From Acidobacteriota bacterium (GTDB lineage: Bacteria > Acidobacteriota > Vicinamibacteria > Vicinamibacterales > UBA2999): a DNA stretch of 64,000 bases. Positions 44,401-53,191 of this stretch are shown piece after piece; the first letter of the stretch is position 1, and each line of letters starts with the position of its first letter. The stretch spans positions 1 to 64,000 of the forward strand of contig CANIBQ010000019.1 in NCBI GenBank assembly GCA_947465645.1, written 5' to 3'. The notes beneath the pieces are model-generated. The model was not told the origin of the DNA and searched no databases. It saw nothing but the letters and a program-made list of their open reading frames with translations. Position numbers and translations under genes: made by a program.

Positions 44401-45165
44401 ATGCCGAAGGTGTCGGTCACCATCATCAGCCTGAACGAAGCCGAGCACATCGCCGCCGCCATCGACAGCGCCGCCTGGGCGGACGAGGTCGTGGTGGTTG
44501 ACGCCGGCAGCCGCGACAACACGTCCGAGATCGCGCGCGCGAAGGGGGCGCGCGTCTCCGAGCGCGCCTGGACCGGCTACGTCGATCAGAAGAACCACGC
44601 GGCGAGCCTTGCGTCCCACGACTGGATCTTCTCGCTCGACGCCGATGAACGGATCACCCCGGCCCTGGCGGGTGAGGTTCAATCACTGCTCGAGAGCGAT
44701 CCTCCACGGCACGGATACCGCGCGCCGCGCGTCGCCTATCATCTTGGCCGCTGGGTGCGGACCACCGACTTCTATCCCGACTTTCAGACCCGGCTCTACG
44801 ATCGCCGGGCGGCCCGCTGGCGGGGAAAGTACGTCCACGAATCTGTGTCGGTGGATGGCCCCGTCGGCCGCCTCAGGCATGAGATCGAGCACTATTCGTT
44901 TCGCGATCTCGACGACCAGCTCGATCGCATCAACCATTACACGACCCTGGCCGCGCGCCAGATGTACGAAGCGGGCCGGCGCACCGGCGCGCTCGAGCTG
45001 ATCGTCCATCCGCCGGCGGCGTTCCTGCGGAACTACGTGCTGCGTCGAGGCATACTCGACGGCACCGCCGGCCTCACCATTTCCATCATCAACGCATACT
45101 CCGTCTTCCTGAAGTTTGCCAAGCTGAGGGAGCTGCAGCAGGGGCGTTGTTCTCCCTCCACATAG
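44401..45165 (+). CDS. Glycosyltransferase family 2, LPS-core type
   Basis: The 254-residue GT-A enzyme opens 'KVSVTIISLNEAEHIAAAIDSA' and shows the nucleotide-sugar motif 'VVVVDAGSRDNTSEIA' and the metal site 'IFSLDADERITPAL'. It resembles the WaaE/KdtX group, which adds heptose or glucose to LPS core. The C-terminus overlaps the next gene by 19 bp. It probably works with the GT4 enzyme on a cell-surface glycan. Confidence 0.92.
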   Translation: MPKVSVTIISLNEAEHIAAAIDSAAWADEVVVVDAGSRDNTSEIARAKGARVSERAWTGYVDQKNHAASLASHDWIFSLDADERITPALAGEVQSLLESDPPRHGYRAPRVAYHLGRWVRTTDFYPDFQTRLYDRRAARWRGKYVHESVSVDGPVGRLRHEIEHYSFRDLDDQLDRINHYTTLAARQMYEAGRRTGALELIVHPPAAFLRNYVLRRGILDGTAGLTISIINAYSVFLKFAKLRELQQGRCSPST

Positions 45166-46277
45166 ACACGTCGCGCTCGTGGCGCGGGGGCCAGTGGTAC
45201 GTCATGCAGACGGTGCTCGGCCTGCGCGCGCGCGGCCACCGGGCGTTGCTCGTGGCCCATCCACAAGGGGAACTGATCAAGCGGATGCAGGAGGGACACG
45301 ACCTGATCCCGCTGGCGCCGCGCGGCGACATCGACCTGACGTCGGCATGGCGGCTGTCGCGCGTGCTGAAGCAGCTCGAGCCTGACGTCGTCCACGCCCA
45401 CGACCCCCATGCGGTGGCCATGACCTCGACCGCGCTCTCGATTGCGTCGCCGCAGCCAAGGCCCTTCTTCGTCTCCACGCGCCGCGTGGTCTTTCGGCTC
45501 GCCGACAACTCGTTCTCACGCTGGAAGTATTCGGAGGTGGACTGCTTCATCGCCAGTTGCGGCGCGGTTCGCGATCGCCTGGTCACCGACCGCATCCCGC
45601 GCGCCCGGATCACCATCGTCCATGAAGGCGTCGACGTCGAACGCCTCGCGCGGCTCCCCCCCGTCGACGTGCATGCGGAGTTCTACCTGCCCCACGGCGC
45701 GCCGGTCGTCGTCAACGTCGCCGCGCTCGCGCCCCACAAGGGACAGCATCACCTGATCGATGCGGCGGCGCTGGTCGTGCGCGACGTGCCGGACGCACGC
45801 TTCGTGATCGTGGGCGACGGCGAGCTCCGGGAAGCGATGGAGAAGCACGTGAAGGACAAGCACCTGGAGCGCCACGTGTTCCTCGCCGGCTTTCGCGTGG
45901 ACGCCCTGGAGCTGACCAAGGCCTGCGATGTGTTCGCGCTCAGCTCGATCAACGAGGGACTGTCGATGGCGCTCATCGACGCCATGGCGATGAGCAAGGC
46001 CGTGGTGGCGACGACCGCCGGCGGGATTCCCGAGGTGATGGTGGACGGGGAGACCGGATACCTCGTGCCGCCGCGCGACCATCGGGCAATGGCCGACAGG
46101 CTGGTCTACCTGCTCAAGCATCCCGCAGCCAGGCGGAACATGGGCCAGGCGGCCTATGCGCGCGTGCGCGACAACTTCAGCGAGGACCGGATGATCGACG
46201 AGACGGTCGCGGTGTACGAACAACGGGCCGGCAGGCGCCGCGCAGCGGACACTGCGAGTCCTTCTGCGCGCGCCTGA
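45147..46277 (+). CDS. Glycosyltransferase family 4
   Basis: The 376-residue GT-B protein has an N-terminal acceptor domain ('LHIDTSRSWRGGQWYVMQTVLGLRARGH', 'DVVHAHDPHA') and a C-terminal donor domain with 'NVAALAPHKGQHHLIDAAALV', 'VFALSSINEGLSMALIDAMAMSKAVVATTAGGIPEV', the E-x7-E motif of GT4. The start is TTG 45147 in the previous gene's end. The 3' end overlaps the convergent gene by about 100 bp. Confidence 0.9.
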   Translation: MFSLHIDTSRSWRGGQWYVMQTVLGLRARGHRALLVAHPQGELIKRMQEGHDLIPLAPRGDIDLTSAWRLSRVLKQLEPDVVHAHDPHAVAMTSTALSIASPQPRPFFVSTRRVVFRLADNSFSRWKYSEVDCFIASCGAVRDRLVTDRIPRARITIVHEGVDVERLARLPPVDVHAEFYLPHGAPVVVNVAALAPHKGQHHLIDAAALVVRDVPDARFVIVGDGELREAMEKHVKDKHLERHVFLAGFRVDALELTKACDVFALSSINEGLSMALIDAMAMSKAVVATTAGGIPEVMVDGETGYLVPPRDHRAMADRLVYLLKHPAARRNMGQAAYARVRDNFSEDRMIDETVAVYEQRAGRRRAADTASPSARA

Positions 46278-47097
46278 ATCCGCAGGCGTTCATCATCCCG
46301 AGGTGGCAGAGGGAGAAGTCGTACCGCACCGGATCCTCGGGCTCGATCGCCCGCAATGCGGCGGTGATCTCAGCCGCCATCTTCCACCCTGGACTGATGT
46401 ACCTGGTCAGCCGGAGGCACTGCCCGACGCGGATCACGTGCGTATCGAGCGGGACGATCAGCCGTGACCGCAGCACCTTCGTCCAGACGCCGAGATCGAT
46501 CTCGTCGGTCCGCACCATCCAGCGCAGGAACAGGTTCAGGCGCTTGCAGGCGCTGCCCGCAGACGGCCGCGGAAAGAAATAGCAGACGCCGGGACGCGCC
46601 GGCATCCGGCCGTACGCGGGCCGCAGATCGGTCTTCAACGCGCGCGTGGAGAAGGCGTCGAGCGCCGGGCCTACGTCGGGGGCCGATGGATCGTCGCCCG
46701 CAATGAAGAAGTTCTCGATCGACCCGGCCTCGCGCAGCATCCGCTGCAGCACGAGCATCAGCGCGGCGAGATCCCTGCCGCGAATCCAGCGGTGGACCAG
46801 CGGCGCCAACGAAGCGCCGTCCCGCGCCGGGTCGAACTGGCGGACAAACTCCGCCGGCCTCGGCCCCATCACCGCCAGCAGCGATTCGATCGATTGCAGC
46901 ACGCTCGCCACGCGCCCGAACGCGAGCCCCGCCGCACAGAAGCCGACGACCTCCCGATCGTCAGGAGCCTTGAACCGTCGAACGATGTGAACGGGATCGG
47001 TGGCGGAGGTGAGGTGATCGAAGGAGCGATAGAGCCGCTCCAGCGGCTCCCGCAAATCAGGCGCGGCAGTTTTCACTGTCACGGCACACCGAGACAC
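46177..47097 (-). CDS. TIGR02757 family protein (DUF2400)
   Basis: The 306-residue protein matches TIGR02757: 'YRSFDHLTSATDPVHIVRRF', 'RDLAALMLVLQRMLREAGSIENFF', 'CKRLNLFLRWMVRTDEIDLGVW', 'LIVPLDTHVIRVGQCLRLT' and a C-terminal cysteine cluster 'CGFRRAQKDSQCPLRGAC'. The helical fold and Cys tail resemble HhH-GPD DNA glycosylases with an Fe-S site, but the function is unproven. The GTG start at 47097 lies in a repeat; GTGs at 47082 and 47076 are alternatives. Confidence 0.9.
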   Translation of the reverse strand: MSRCAVTVKTAAPDLREPLERLYRSFDHLTSATDPVHIVRRFKAPDDREVVGFCAAGLAFGRVASVLQSIESLLAVMGPRPAEFVRQFDPARDGASLAPLVHRWIRGRDLAALMLVLQRMLREAGSIENFFIAGDDPSAPDVGPALDAFSTRALKTDLRPAYGRMPARPGVCYFFPRPSAGSACKRLNLFLRWMVRTDEIDLGVWTKVLRSRLIVPLDTHVIRVGQCLRLTRYISPGWKMAAEITAALRAIEPEDPVRYDFSLCHLGMMNACGFRRAQKDSQCPLRGACRPVVRTPRPSRRSSGPR

Positions 47098-47157
47098 TGA
47101 GACACCGACCCATCCTATTCTTTCAGCCGACTGTCCGGCTGAAGCCGGACACTACGT
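47079..47157. repeat. ACACCGAG element plus GTCCGGCT palindrome, copy B
   Basis: Positions 47079-47106 pair with the copy at 35788-35815, and 47133-47157 with 36976-37000. The GTCCGGCT...AGCCGGAC hairpin lies between two minus-strand genes. Together they fill the gap upstream of the TIGR02757 gene. Confidence 0.75.
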
Positions 47158-47166
47158 ACGCAAGGA

Positions 47167-47799
47167 TCAGAAGGTTGTAACAGGCACTCCGGCCTTGCAC
47201 AGGGGACAGGTGGCCGCCGCGTAATTCTCCGGCGCCTTGTATTCGGCGAGCGCTGTGTTGGGCGCGCCGGCATCGGTTACCGCTTCCATGCGGTCATAGA
47301 TCTCTGCAGTGGCGAGCACGGTGCCGCCGGCGTCGCGCACCAGGGCGGCACAGCGCGCCAGCGTCTGTCCCGTGTTCCTGACGTCGTCCACCAGCAGCAC
47401 CTGCTTGCCGGGCACCTGCTGCCGGTAGAAGCGGCTCAGGGTCTGACCGCAATCGGGCGCAACGCTGAACGGGGCGAACAGCGTCTGGGGACGAGTGATC
47501 GCACGGCGGCTGTCAAGGAGGCCGGCCATCGTGTGCGCGAGCAGCGCGCCGCCCGTGACTGGGCCGGCCACGACTTCCGTCTTCTCGAGCACCGACGCCG
47601 GCAGCACGTCGAGCAAATCCTGCGCGAAACGCCAGATGGTCGACGGATGCCGGAACAACTGGTGCGGATTGAGGTACACCGGCCCGTGGTAGCCATTGCC
47701 GAAGTCAAAGTGGCCGTTCAGCATCAGGACCTCGTGCTCCTGCAGGTCCTTCAGCGCCTTGTCGCGAATTTCGTCTCGTCGGCTCATAAATCCTTGCAT
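47167..47799 (-). CDS. Second PRTase of the orotate phosphoribosyltransferase type
   Basis: The 210-residue type-I PRTase has 'LMLNGHFDFGNGYHGPVYLNPHQLF', 'VVAGPVTGGALLAHTMAGLL' and the PRPP site 'VLLVDDVRNTGQTLARCAAL'. It lacks the 'ERxDG' segment of the neighbouring-type PyrE, so substrate specificity is open. The C-terminus 'CPLCKAGVPV' resembles that of the pyrE at 42 kb. It is the last gene of the pyrR-pyrB-pyrC operon, starting 3 bp after pyrC. Met5 is an alternative start. Confidence 0.83.
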   Translation of the reverse strand: MQGFMSRRDEIRDKALKDLQEHEVLMLNGHFDFGNGYHGPVYLNPHQLFRHPSTIWRFAQDLLDVLPASVLEKTEVVAGPVTGGALLAHTMAGLLDSRRAITRPQTLFAPFSVAPDCGQTLSRFYRQQVPGKQVLLVDDVRNTGQTLARCAALVRDAGGTVLATAEIYDRMEAVTDAGAPNTALAEYKAPENYAAATCPLCKAGVPVTTF

Positions 47800-47802
47800 G
47801 AC

Positions 47803-49116
47803 CTACAAGCCACGCGCCATGGGTGCATCGGGGTTGACGAATACCGTGCGTCCGCCCACCAGCGTCGCCGCGACGCCGCCGCGCAGTTCCCACCCGTCAA
47901 ACGGCGTGTTCTTCGACTTCGACCGCAGCCGGCTCGCATCGACACGCACCTTCAGGTCGGGCGCGATGATCGTGATGTCGGCCGGCGCGCCCTCCGACAG
48001 CGAGCCACCGGCAACACCGAGGATGCGTGCGGGATTGACCGACAGCAATTCGACCAGGCGCGGCAGGCGAATCATCCCGGTATGTATCAGCCGATCGAGC
48101 GACAGCGACACGGCGGTCTCGAGGCCGACGATCCCGAACGGCGCGCGATCGAATTCCACTTTCTTCTCGTCGTAGTGATGCGGCGCGTGATCGGTGGCGA
48201 TGACGTCCACCGTGCCGTCGGCGATGCCCAGGAGCATCGCGTCGCGGTCGGCCTCCTCGCGCAGCGGAGGATTCATCTTCGTGTTGGTGTCGTAGGGGAT
48301 CGGAGACCCGAGCCGCTCGTCGGTGAGGGTGAAGTGATGCGGACACACCTCGCACGTCAGGCGGATGCCCGCCTCCTTGGCCTTGCGCGCCGACCGGAGC
48401 GAGGCGCGCGCGCTCATGTGCGCGACGTGGAATGCCGAGCCGGTGAGCTCCGCCATCAGCGCGCCGCGCTCGACGTGCAGCGCTTCAGCCGCGCCCGGGA
48501 TGCCGCGCAGTCCGAGCGCCGAGGCGTGAAACCCTTCATGCGCGACACCGTCGCCCTTGAGCGTCTGGTCCTCGCAGTGCTCGATCACCACCATGCCGAA
48601 CATGCCCGCGTACTCGAGCGCGCGCCGGAGCAGCAGCGCCGTCGCCACGGGATGGCCGTCATCGGTGATCGCGACGCATCCGGCCTTCCTCAGCTCGGCG
48701 ATGTCCGCCAGGAGCTCGCCCTTCGATCCGCGAGACACCGCGCCAATCGGATAGACGCGCGCCAGGTTGGCTTCGGCCGCCCTCGCCAGGATGTAGGCCG
48801 TGACATTCGCGTCGTCATTGACCGGCGACGTATTCGGCATGCACGCCACGGCGGTGAATCCGCCCGCCACCGCCGACGCGGTGCCGGTGGCCACCGTCTC
48901 CTTGTGCTCCTGCCCGGGCTCGCGCAGGTGCACGTGCATGTCGATGAATCCGGGGCACACGACGAGGCCGTCGGGGACCTCGAGCACCGTGGCGCCGTCG
49001 ACCGGCAGATCGCGGCCGACGCGGGCGATTCGATCGCCGTCGATCAGCACGTCGTGGATGCCGTCGATCCCGTTGGCGGGATCGACGACGCGTCCACCCT
49101 TAAGCAGCCTCTTCAT
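47803..49116 (-). CDS. pyrC: Dihydroorotase
   Basis: The 437-residue amidohydrolase closes carbamoyl aspartate to dihydroorotate. Metal ligands are visible in '[19 protein letters not shown]', '[10 protein letters not shown]', '[11 protein letters not shown]' and '[14 protein letters not shown]'. It is type I in length. ATG 49116 is chosen; it overlaps the pyrB 3' end by 17 bp. Upstream in-frame codons read through pyrB and are not used. Confidence 0.96.
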   Translation of the reverse strand: MKRLLKGGRVVDPANGIDGIHDVLIDGDRIARVGRDLPVDGATVLEVPDGLVVCPGFIDMHVHLREPGQEHKETVATGTASAVAGGFTAVACMPNTSPVNDDANVTAYILARAAEANLARVYPIGAVSRGSKGELLADIAELRKAGCVAITDDGHPVATALLLRRALEYAGMFGMVVIEHCEDQTLKGDGVAHEGFHASALGLRGIPGAAEALHVERGALMAELTGSAFHVAHMSARASLRSARKAKEAGIRLTCEVCPHHFTLTDERLGSPIPYDTNTKMNPPLREEADRDAMLLGIADGTVDVIATDHAPHHYDEKKVEFDRAPFGIVGLETAVSLSLDRLIHTGMIRLPRLVELLSVNPARILGVAGGSLSEGAPADITIIAPDLKVRVDASRLRSKSKNTPFDGWELRGGVAATLVGGRTVFVNPDAPMARGL

Positions 49117-50080
49117 GTTTCGCTCCGCCGGCCAGCAGGTAGAGCACCGCCATGCGGACGGCCACACCGTTGGCGACCTGGTCGAGAATCACCGAGTAGG
49201 GGCCGTCGGCCACTTCCGACGAGATCTCGACGCCCCGGTTCATCGGCCCCGGGTGCATGATCATCACGTCGGGCTTGGCGCCCTCGAGCCGCGCCTCGGT
49301 CATCCCGAACACGTTGAAGTATTCGCGCAGCGACGGAAAGTACGCGCCTTCCATCCGCTCCAACTGGATGCGGAGCAGCATGACGACGTCGGCATCGCGC
49401 ACCGCCGCATCCACGTCGCTGGTCGGGTGAACCCCGAACCGCGCGACGTCGGTCGGGATCAGCGTCGGCGGGCCGCACACCCACACGTTGGCCCCCATCT
49501 TCGTCAGCAGGTAGATGTTGGACCGCAGCACGCGGCTGTGCAGCAGGTCGCCGATGATGGCCACCTTCAGCCCGGCGAGCTGACCCTTGCGCTCGCGGAT
49601 GGTGAAGGCGTCGAGCAGCGCCTGGGTGGGATGCTCGTGCATGCCGTCGCCGGCGTTGATGATCGCCGATCGGCAGATGCGCGACAGGAAGTGGCAGGCA
49701 CCGGACGACGAATGGCGAAGCACGATCATGTCCGGGGACATCGCCTCGAGGTTGGCCGCCGTGTCGGCGAGCGTCTCACCCTTGACCACGCTCGACGAGG
49801 CCACGGCGATGTTGAGCGTGTCGGCGCTCAGGCGCTTCTCGGCAATCTCGAACGAGGTCCGCGTGCGCGTGCTCGCCTCGTAGAAGAGGTTGATCACCGT
49901 CTTGCCGCGCAGCGCGGGCACCTTCTTGATCGGGCGCGAGCCGACCTCCTTCATCGCTTCGGCGGTGTCGAGGATCAGTGAAATTTCGCCGGGCGACAGG
50001 TCCGCGATGCCCAGCAGATCCTTCCGTTTCAGCGCCGTGACGGCCGGCGTCTGGTCGACGGGCGTCACCTGAGCGGTCAT
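49100..50080 (-). CDS. pyrB: Aspartate carbamoyltransferase catalytic subunit
   Basis: The 326-residue enzyme forms carbamoyl aspartate. The carbamoyl-phosphate site '[22 protein letters not shown]' and '[14 protein letters not shown]' are intact, as is '[12 protein letters not shown]'. No pyrI gene is adjacent, so the unregulated catalytic trimer or a complex with dihydroorotase is likely. Its start overlaps pyrR (50077-50080). Confidence 0.97.
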   Translation of the reverse strand: MTAQVTPVDQTPAVTALKRKDLLGIADLSPGEISLILDTAEAMKEVGSRPIKKVPALRGKTVINLFYEASTRTRTSFEIAEKRLSADTLNIAVASSSVVKGETLADTAANLEAMSPDMIVLRHSSSGACHFLSRICRSAIINAGDGMHEHPTQALLDAFTIRERKGQLAGLKVAIIGDLLHSRVLRSNIYLLTKMGANVWVCGPPTLIPTDVARFGVHPTSDVDAAVRDADVVMLLRIQLERMEGAYFPSLREYFNVFGMTEARLEGAKPDVMIMHPGPMNRGVEISSEVADGPYSVILDQVANGVAVRMAVLYLLAGGAKHEEAA

Positions 50081-50619
50081 TCGGCACCTCCCTGCAGGAC
50101 GACTTCGTCCTCCCCGTCCGTCTCCTGGAGACGGACCTGCACGCTCTCCTCGAGAGCCGTCGGCAGATTCTTTCCCACGTAATCGGCCTTGATCGGCAAC
50201 TCGCGGTGGCCGCGGTCGACGAGGACGATCAGTTGAATGGCCTTGGGCCGCCCGAAGTCGATCAGCGCATCGAGCGCCGCACGCGTCGTCCGGCCGGTAT
50301 AGAGCACGTCGTCGACGAGCAGGATCTTGTGGCCGTCGATCGAGAACGGAATCTCGGTGCGGCGCACCAGCGGCTGCGGCCCGACGGCGTGGCGCATCAG
50401 ATCGTCACGGTAAAGCGTGATGTCGAGGGATCCGGTCGGAATCTCGTGGCCCGTAATCTCGAGCAGGCTGCGGGCCAGACGCCGCGCGATGTGCACCCCG
50501 CGCGTGCGGATGCCGACCAGCGCCAGATCTTCGACGCCTTTGTTTCGTTCGACGATTTCGTGGGCGATGCGGGTGAGGGTGCGGGAGATCCGCTCCGCAT
50601 CCATGACGACGACGGACAT
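50077..50619 (-). CDS. pyrR: PyrR bifunctional regulator / uracil PRTase
   Basis: The 180-residue protein is a type-I PRTase with '[16 protein letters not shown]', the RNA/UMP-binding '[12 protein letters not shown]' and the PRPP site '[23 protein letters not shown]'. In other phyla PyrR binds pyr mRNA leaders in response to UMP; no obvious attenuator is visible in the short gap upstream. ATG 50619 is favoured by the AAAGAGGTGAAC site; GTG 50625 would be too close to it. Confidence 0.95.
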   Translation of the reverse strand: MSVVVMDAERISRTLTRIAHEIVERNKGVEDLALVGIRTRGVHIARRLARSLLEITGHEIPTGSLDITLYRDDLMRHAVGPQPLVRRTEIPFSIDGHKILLVDDVLYTGRTTRAALDALIDFGRPKAIQLIVLVDRGHRELPIKADYVGKNLPTALEESVQVRLQETDGEDEVVLQGGAE

Positions 50620-50679
50620 GTTCACCTCTTTGCGGCCTCACAGGGCGCGCAGTTAAAGAGTCGGAAAGGATTATAGCGC

Positions 50680-51783
50680 GTGGTACGCTTTCGTGGATTG
50701 AGCTTCTACCACTGGGCCGTCCGGCCCGCGCTCTTCTCGCTCGATCCCGAGCGCGCCCACGAGCTGACGATGTCGGCGCTGCGGCAGCCGTTGCTGCTGA
50801 AGGCGCTTCGGTCGGCGGTCGGTCTTCCAGACAACGCACGCCTGCGGCAACGCGTGATGGGCCTTCCGTTCGAGAATCCCCTGGGGCTTGCCGCGGGGCT
50901 CGACAAACAGGGAACGGCGCTCGCGGCGTGGGCGGCGCTCGGTTTCGGGCATGCCGAGATTGGCACCGTGACGCCGGAGTTCCAGCCGGGCAACCCCCGG
51001 CCGCGGATCTTCCGCCTCCCCGCGGACGCGGCGCTCATCAACCGCCTCGGGTTCAACAGCGCGGGCGCGGCGCAGGTGGCGAAGAACCTCGCGGCGGCTT
51101 CCGCCCGCGGAATGCTGGTGGGCGTGAACGTCGGCAAGAACAAGCTGACCCCGATCGCGCAGGCGGTGGACGATTACATCCGGGCGGTCGAGGCGCTTCA
51201 TCCCTATGCCGACTACTTCACCGTGAACGTCAGCTCGCCAAACACCGAAGGATTGCGCTCGCTGCAGGAAGCCGCCACGCTGCGATCGCTTGTCGAGCAG
51301 GTCGTCGCCCACGTGCGCTCGGTGGCTGGTAACCGCACGATTCCGGTGCTCGCGAAGTTTTCACCGGACTCTCCGCTGCCGGATCTGCTGGCCTCGGTCG
51401 ACGCGGCGCTCGAGGCGGGCGCGTCCGGCGTGATTGCGACAAACACGACGGTCGCGCGGGACGGCCTGGCATCGCCCGCGACGTTGACGGCCGAGGCCGG
51501 CGGGCTCAGTGGCGCACCCCTGCGAGTGGCGGCCAATCGCACCTGCCAGCAGTTGTTCAAGCACATCGGACGAAAGGTGCCGATCATCGGCGTGGGGGGA
51601 ATCTTTACCGCGGATCACGCCTATGAGCGCATCCGCTCGGGCGCCACGTTGGTGCAGATGTATACGGGCCTGATGTACGAAGGGCCGGGCGCTCCGGCGC
51701 GGATCCTGCGAGGGCTGGCAGCCCGGCTGGAGCGCGACGGGTTTGGCAGCGTGAGCGAAGCCATTGGAGTGGATGTGCGATGA
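50680..51783 (+). CDS. pyrD: Dihydroorotate dehydrogenase (quinone), class 2
   Basis: The 367-residue FMN enzyme has the class-2 N-terminal membrane-facing helix region ('FYHWAVRPALFSLDPERAHELT'), 'NPLGLAAGLDKQG', 'TVTPEFQPGNPRPRIFRL', the catalytic Ser in 'FTVNVSSPNTEGLRSLQ' and 'IGVGGIFTADHAYERI'. It passes electrons to quinone at the inner membrane. The start is GTG 50680. It overlaps pyrF (ATGA) and is divergent from pyrR. Confidence 0.96.
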   Translation: MVRFRGLSFYHWAVRPALFSLDPERAHELTMSALRQPLLLKALRSAVGLPDNARLRQRVMGLPFENPLGLAAGLDKQGTALAAWAALGFGHAEIGTVTPEFQPGNPRPRIFRLPADAALINRLGFNSAGAAQVAKNLAAASARGMLVGVNVGKNKLTPIAQAVDDYIRAVEALHPYADYFTVNVSSPNTEGLRSLQEAATLRSLVEQVVAHVRSVAGNRTIPVLAKFSPDSPLPDLLASVDAALEAGASGVIATNTTVARDGLASPATLTAEAGGLSGAPLRVAANRTCQQLFKHIGRKVPIIGVGGIFTADHAYERIRSGATLVQMYTGLMYEGPGAPARILRGLAARLERDGFGSVSEAIGVDVR

Positions 51784-52517
51784 GAGGCGTGGTGTCGGCG
51801 ATGGATAAACTGCTCGTCGCGCTCGACGTCGAGAGCGGGGCGCGTGCTCTGGAACTCGTGTCGGAGCTGCGTTCCGTGGTCGGAGGATTCAAGGTGGGAA
51901 GCCGCCTGTTCACCCTCGAAGGACCCCTACTCGTTCGAACGATCGTCGAGTCGGGCGCCCGCGTGTTCCTCGACCTCAAGTTCCATGACATCCCGAACAC
52001 CGTGGCGCAGGCGGTCGATTCGGCGGTGCAGAGCGGTGCGTGGATGATCAACGTCCACGCGTCGGGCGGCATTCCCATGATGCAGGCCGCCGGCGATGCC
52101 GGCCGCAGCGCCGCGGCGCGCCTCGGCCGGCCGGCTCCGCTGCTGATTGCCGTGACCGTGCTCACGAGCATGGACGAGGAAACCCTGCGCGAGGTGGGCG
52201 TGCAGCGTCCCCTTCGGGAACACGTGATGGCGTTGGCGCGGATGACGCAGCAAGCGGGGCTCGACGGCGTGGTGGCCTCGCCGCAGGAAACGGCGGCGAT
52301 CCGCGCGGCGTGCGGCCGTGAGTTCGCGATCGTCACGCCCGGCATTCGCGGAGCGTCCGCGGGCACGGAGCGGAACGATCAATCGAGGACCATGGGGCCG
52401 GCGGAAGCCGTAGAGGCAGGCGCCAGCTACATCGTGGTGGGACGGCCGATTATCGCCGCGACCGATCCTCGCCAGGCGGCGGAGTCGATCGCGGCGGAAT
52501 TGAATCGGGCCGGCTAA
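51780..52517 (+). CDS. pyrF: Orotidine 5'-phosphate decarboxylase
   Basis: The 245-residue TIM barrel makes UMP. The catalytic K-x-D-x2-x2 signature is 'VFLDLKFHDIPNTVAQAV', with 'GGFKVGSRLF' and 'VTPGIRGASAGTERNDQSRTMGPAEAVEAGASYIVVGRPI' giving the phosphate loop. The stop codon lies in the loop of a hairpin that probably ends transcription. It is coupled to pyrD by ATGA. Confidence 0.96.
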   Translation: MRGVVSAMDKLLVALDVESGARALELVSELRSVVGGFKVGSRLFTLEGPLLVRTIVESGARVFLDLKFHDIPNTVAQAVDSAVQSGAWMINVHASGGIPMMQAAGDAGRSAAARLGRPAPLLIAVTVLTSMDEETLREVGVQRPLREHVMALARMTQQAGLDGVVASPQETAAIRAACGREFAIVTPGIRGASAGTERNDQSRTMGPAEAVEAGASYIVVGRPIIAATDPRQAAESIAAELNRAG

Positions 52518-52530
52518 AGCCGGCCCTTCT
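52507..52530 (+). terminator. Probable rho-independent terminator of pyrD-pyrF
   Basis: GGGCCGGC-TAAA-GCCGGCCC followed by TTCTTATTT. The loop contains the pyrF stop. The stem may also serve the convergent pal gene. Its core CCGGCTAAAGCCGG is shared with the dispersed GTCCGGCT palindromes. Confidence 0.7.
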
Positions 52531-53114
52531 TATTTCGCGGTAAAGACCGGGTGCCCGCGGCGGTTGCGCTGCCAGCAGGTCTCGGTCTCTTCCGTGCACG
52601 CCGGGCTCTCTTCGCCCCGACTGACGGCGAGAATCCGATCGGCCGCGACACCGAGGCCGACCATGTAATCCCTGACCGAGGCCGCGCGCCGTTCGCCGAG
52701 TGACAGGTTGTACTCGTTGGTGCCGCGCGAATCCGCGTGCCCTTCGACGGTGATCCGTGTCGACGGCCAGCGGCGCAGGTAGTCGGCGTTCCTCTGCAGG
52801 ATCGGCCGGGCGTCGTCGCGGACCGTCGACATGTCGTAGTCGAAGAACACGTCGGCGAGCGGCATCTCCGCATTCAACTGGTCGAGCGTCTTGCGCGCGA
52901 ACAGCTGGTCCTCCGTCAGCGGCGCGGGCGGCGGCGCTGGTGCAGGCGGCGGCGGCGGTGGTGGCGGCGGCGGTGGCGGTGGCGCAGCAGCCGGAGGCGG
53001 TGGTGCCGGCGGCGGCGGAGCGGGCGGCGGCACCTTCTTGGCGCAACCCGACACGACGATCACCAACAGCAGCGCGATAGCGGCGGAATACGACACGCAG
53101 CGGCGCAGTTTCAT
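52530..53114 (-). CDS. pal: Peptidoglycan-associated lipoprotein (OmpA C-terminal domain)
   Basis: The 194-residue lipoprotein has the lipobox 'VVSGC' and a very long proline/alanine tract (about residues 28-65) before an OmpA-like peptidoglycan-binding domain: 'VFFDYDMSTVRDDARPILQRNADYL', 'ITVEGHADSRGTNEYNLSLGERRAASVRDYM'. It links outer membrane and cell wall and normally works with TolB. The start ATG has CAGGAG upstream. The Pro tract is longer than in typical Pal. Confidence 0.93.
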   Translation of the reverse strand: MKLRRCVSYSAAIALLLVIVVSGCAKKVPPPAPPPPAPPPPAAAPPPPPPPPPPPPPAPAPPPAPLTEDQLFARKTLDQLNAEMPLADVFFDYDMSTVRDDARPILQRNADYLRRWPSTRITVEGHADSRGTNEYNLSLGERRAASVRDYMVGLGVAADRILAVSRGEESPACTEETETCWQRNRRGHPVFTAK

Positions 53115-53191
53115 CAGCGGAATCTCCTGCGTTCTATTGCGTTTTTGACAAGAACCGATGCGAGCTTACCGTCCGGATCGCCGCGTGTCAA

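Noticed and set aside
47533..49260. Long plus-strand open frame opposite pyrC
   Set aside because: It mirrors dihydroorotase, which has all metal ligands in the other strand. Composition is typical of antisense frames.
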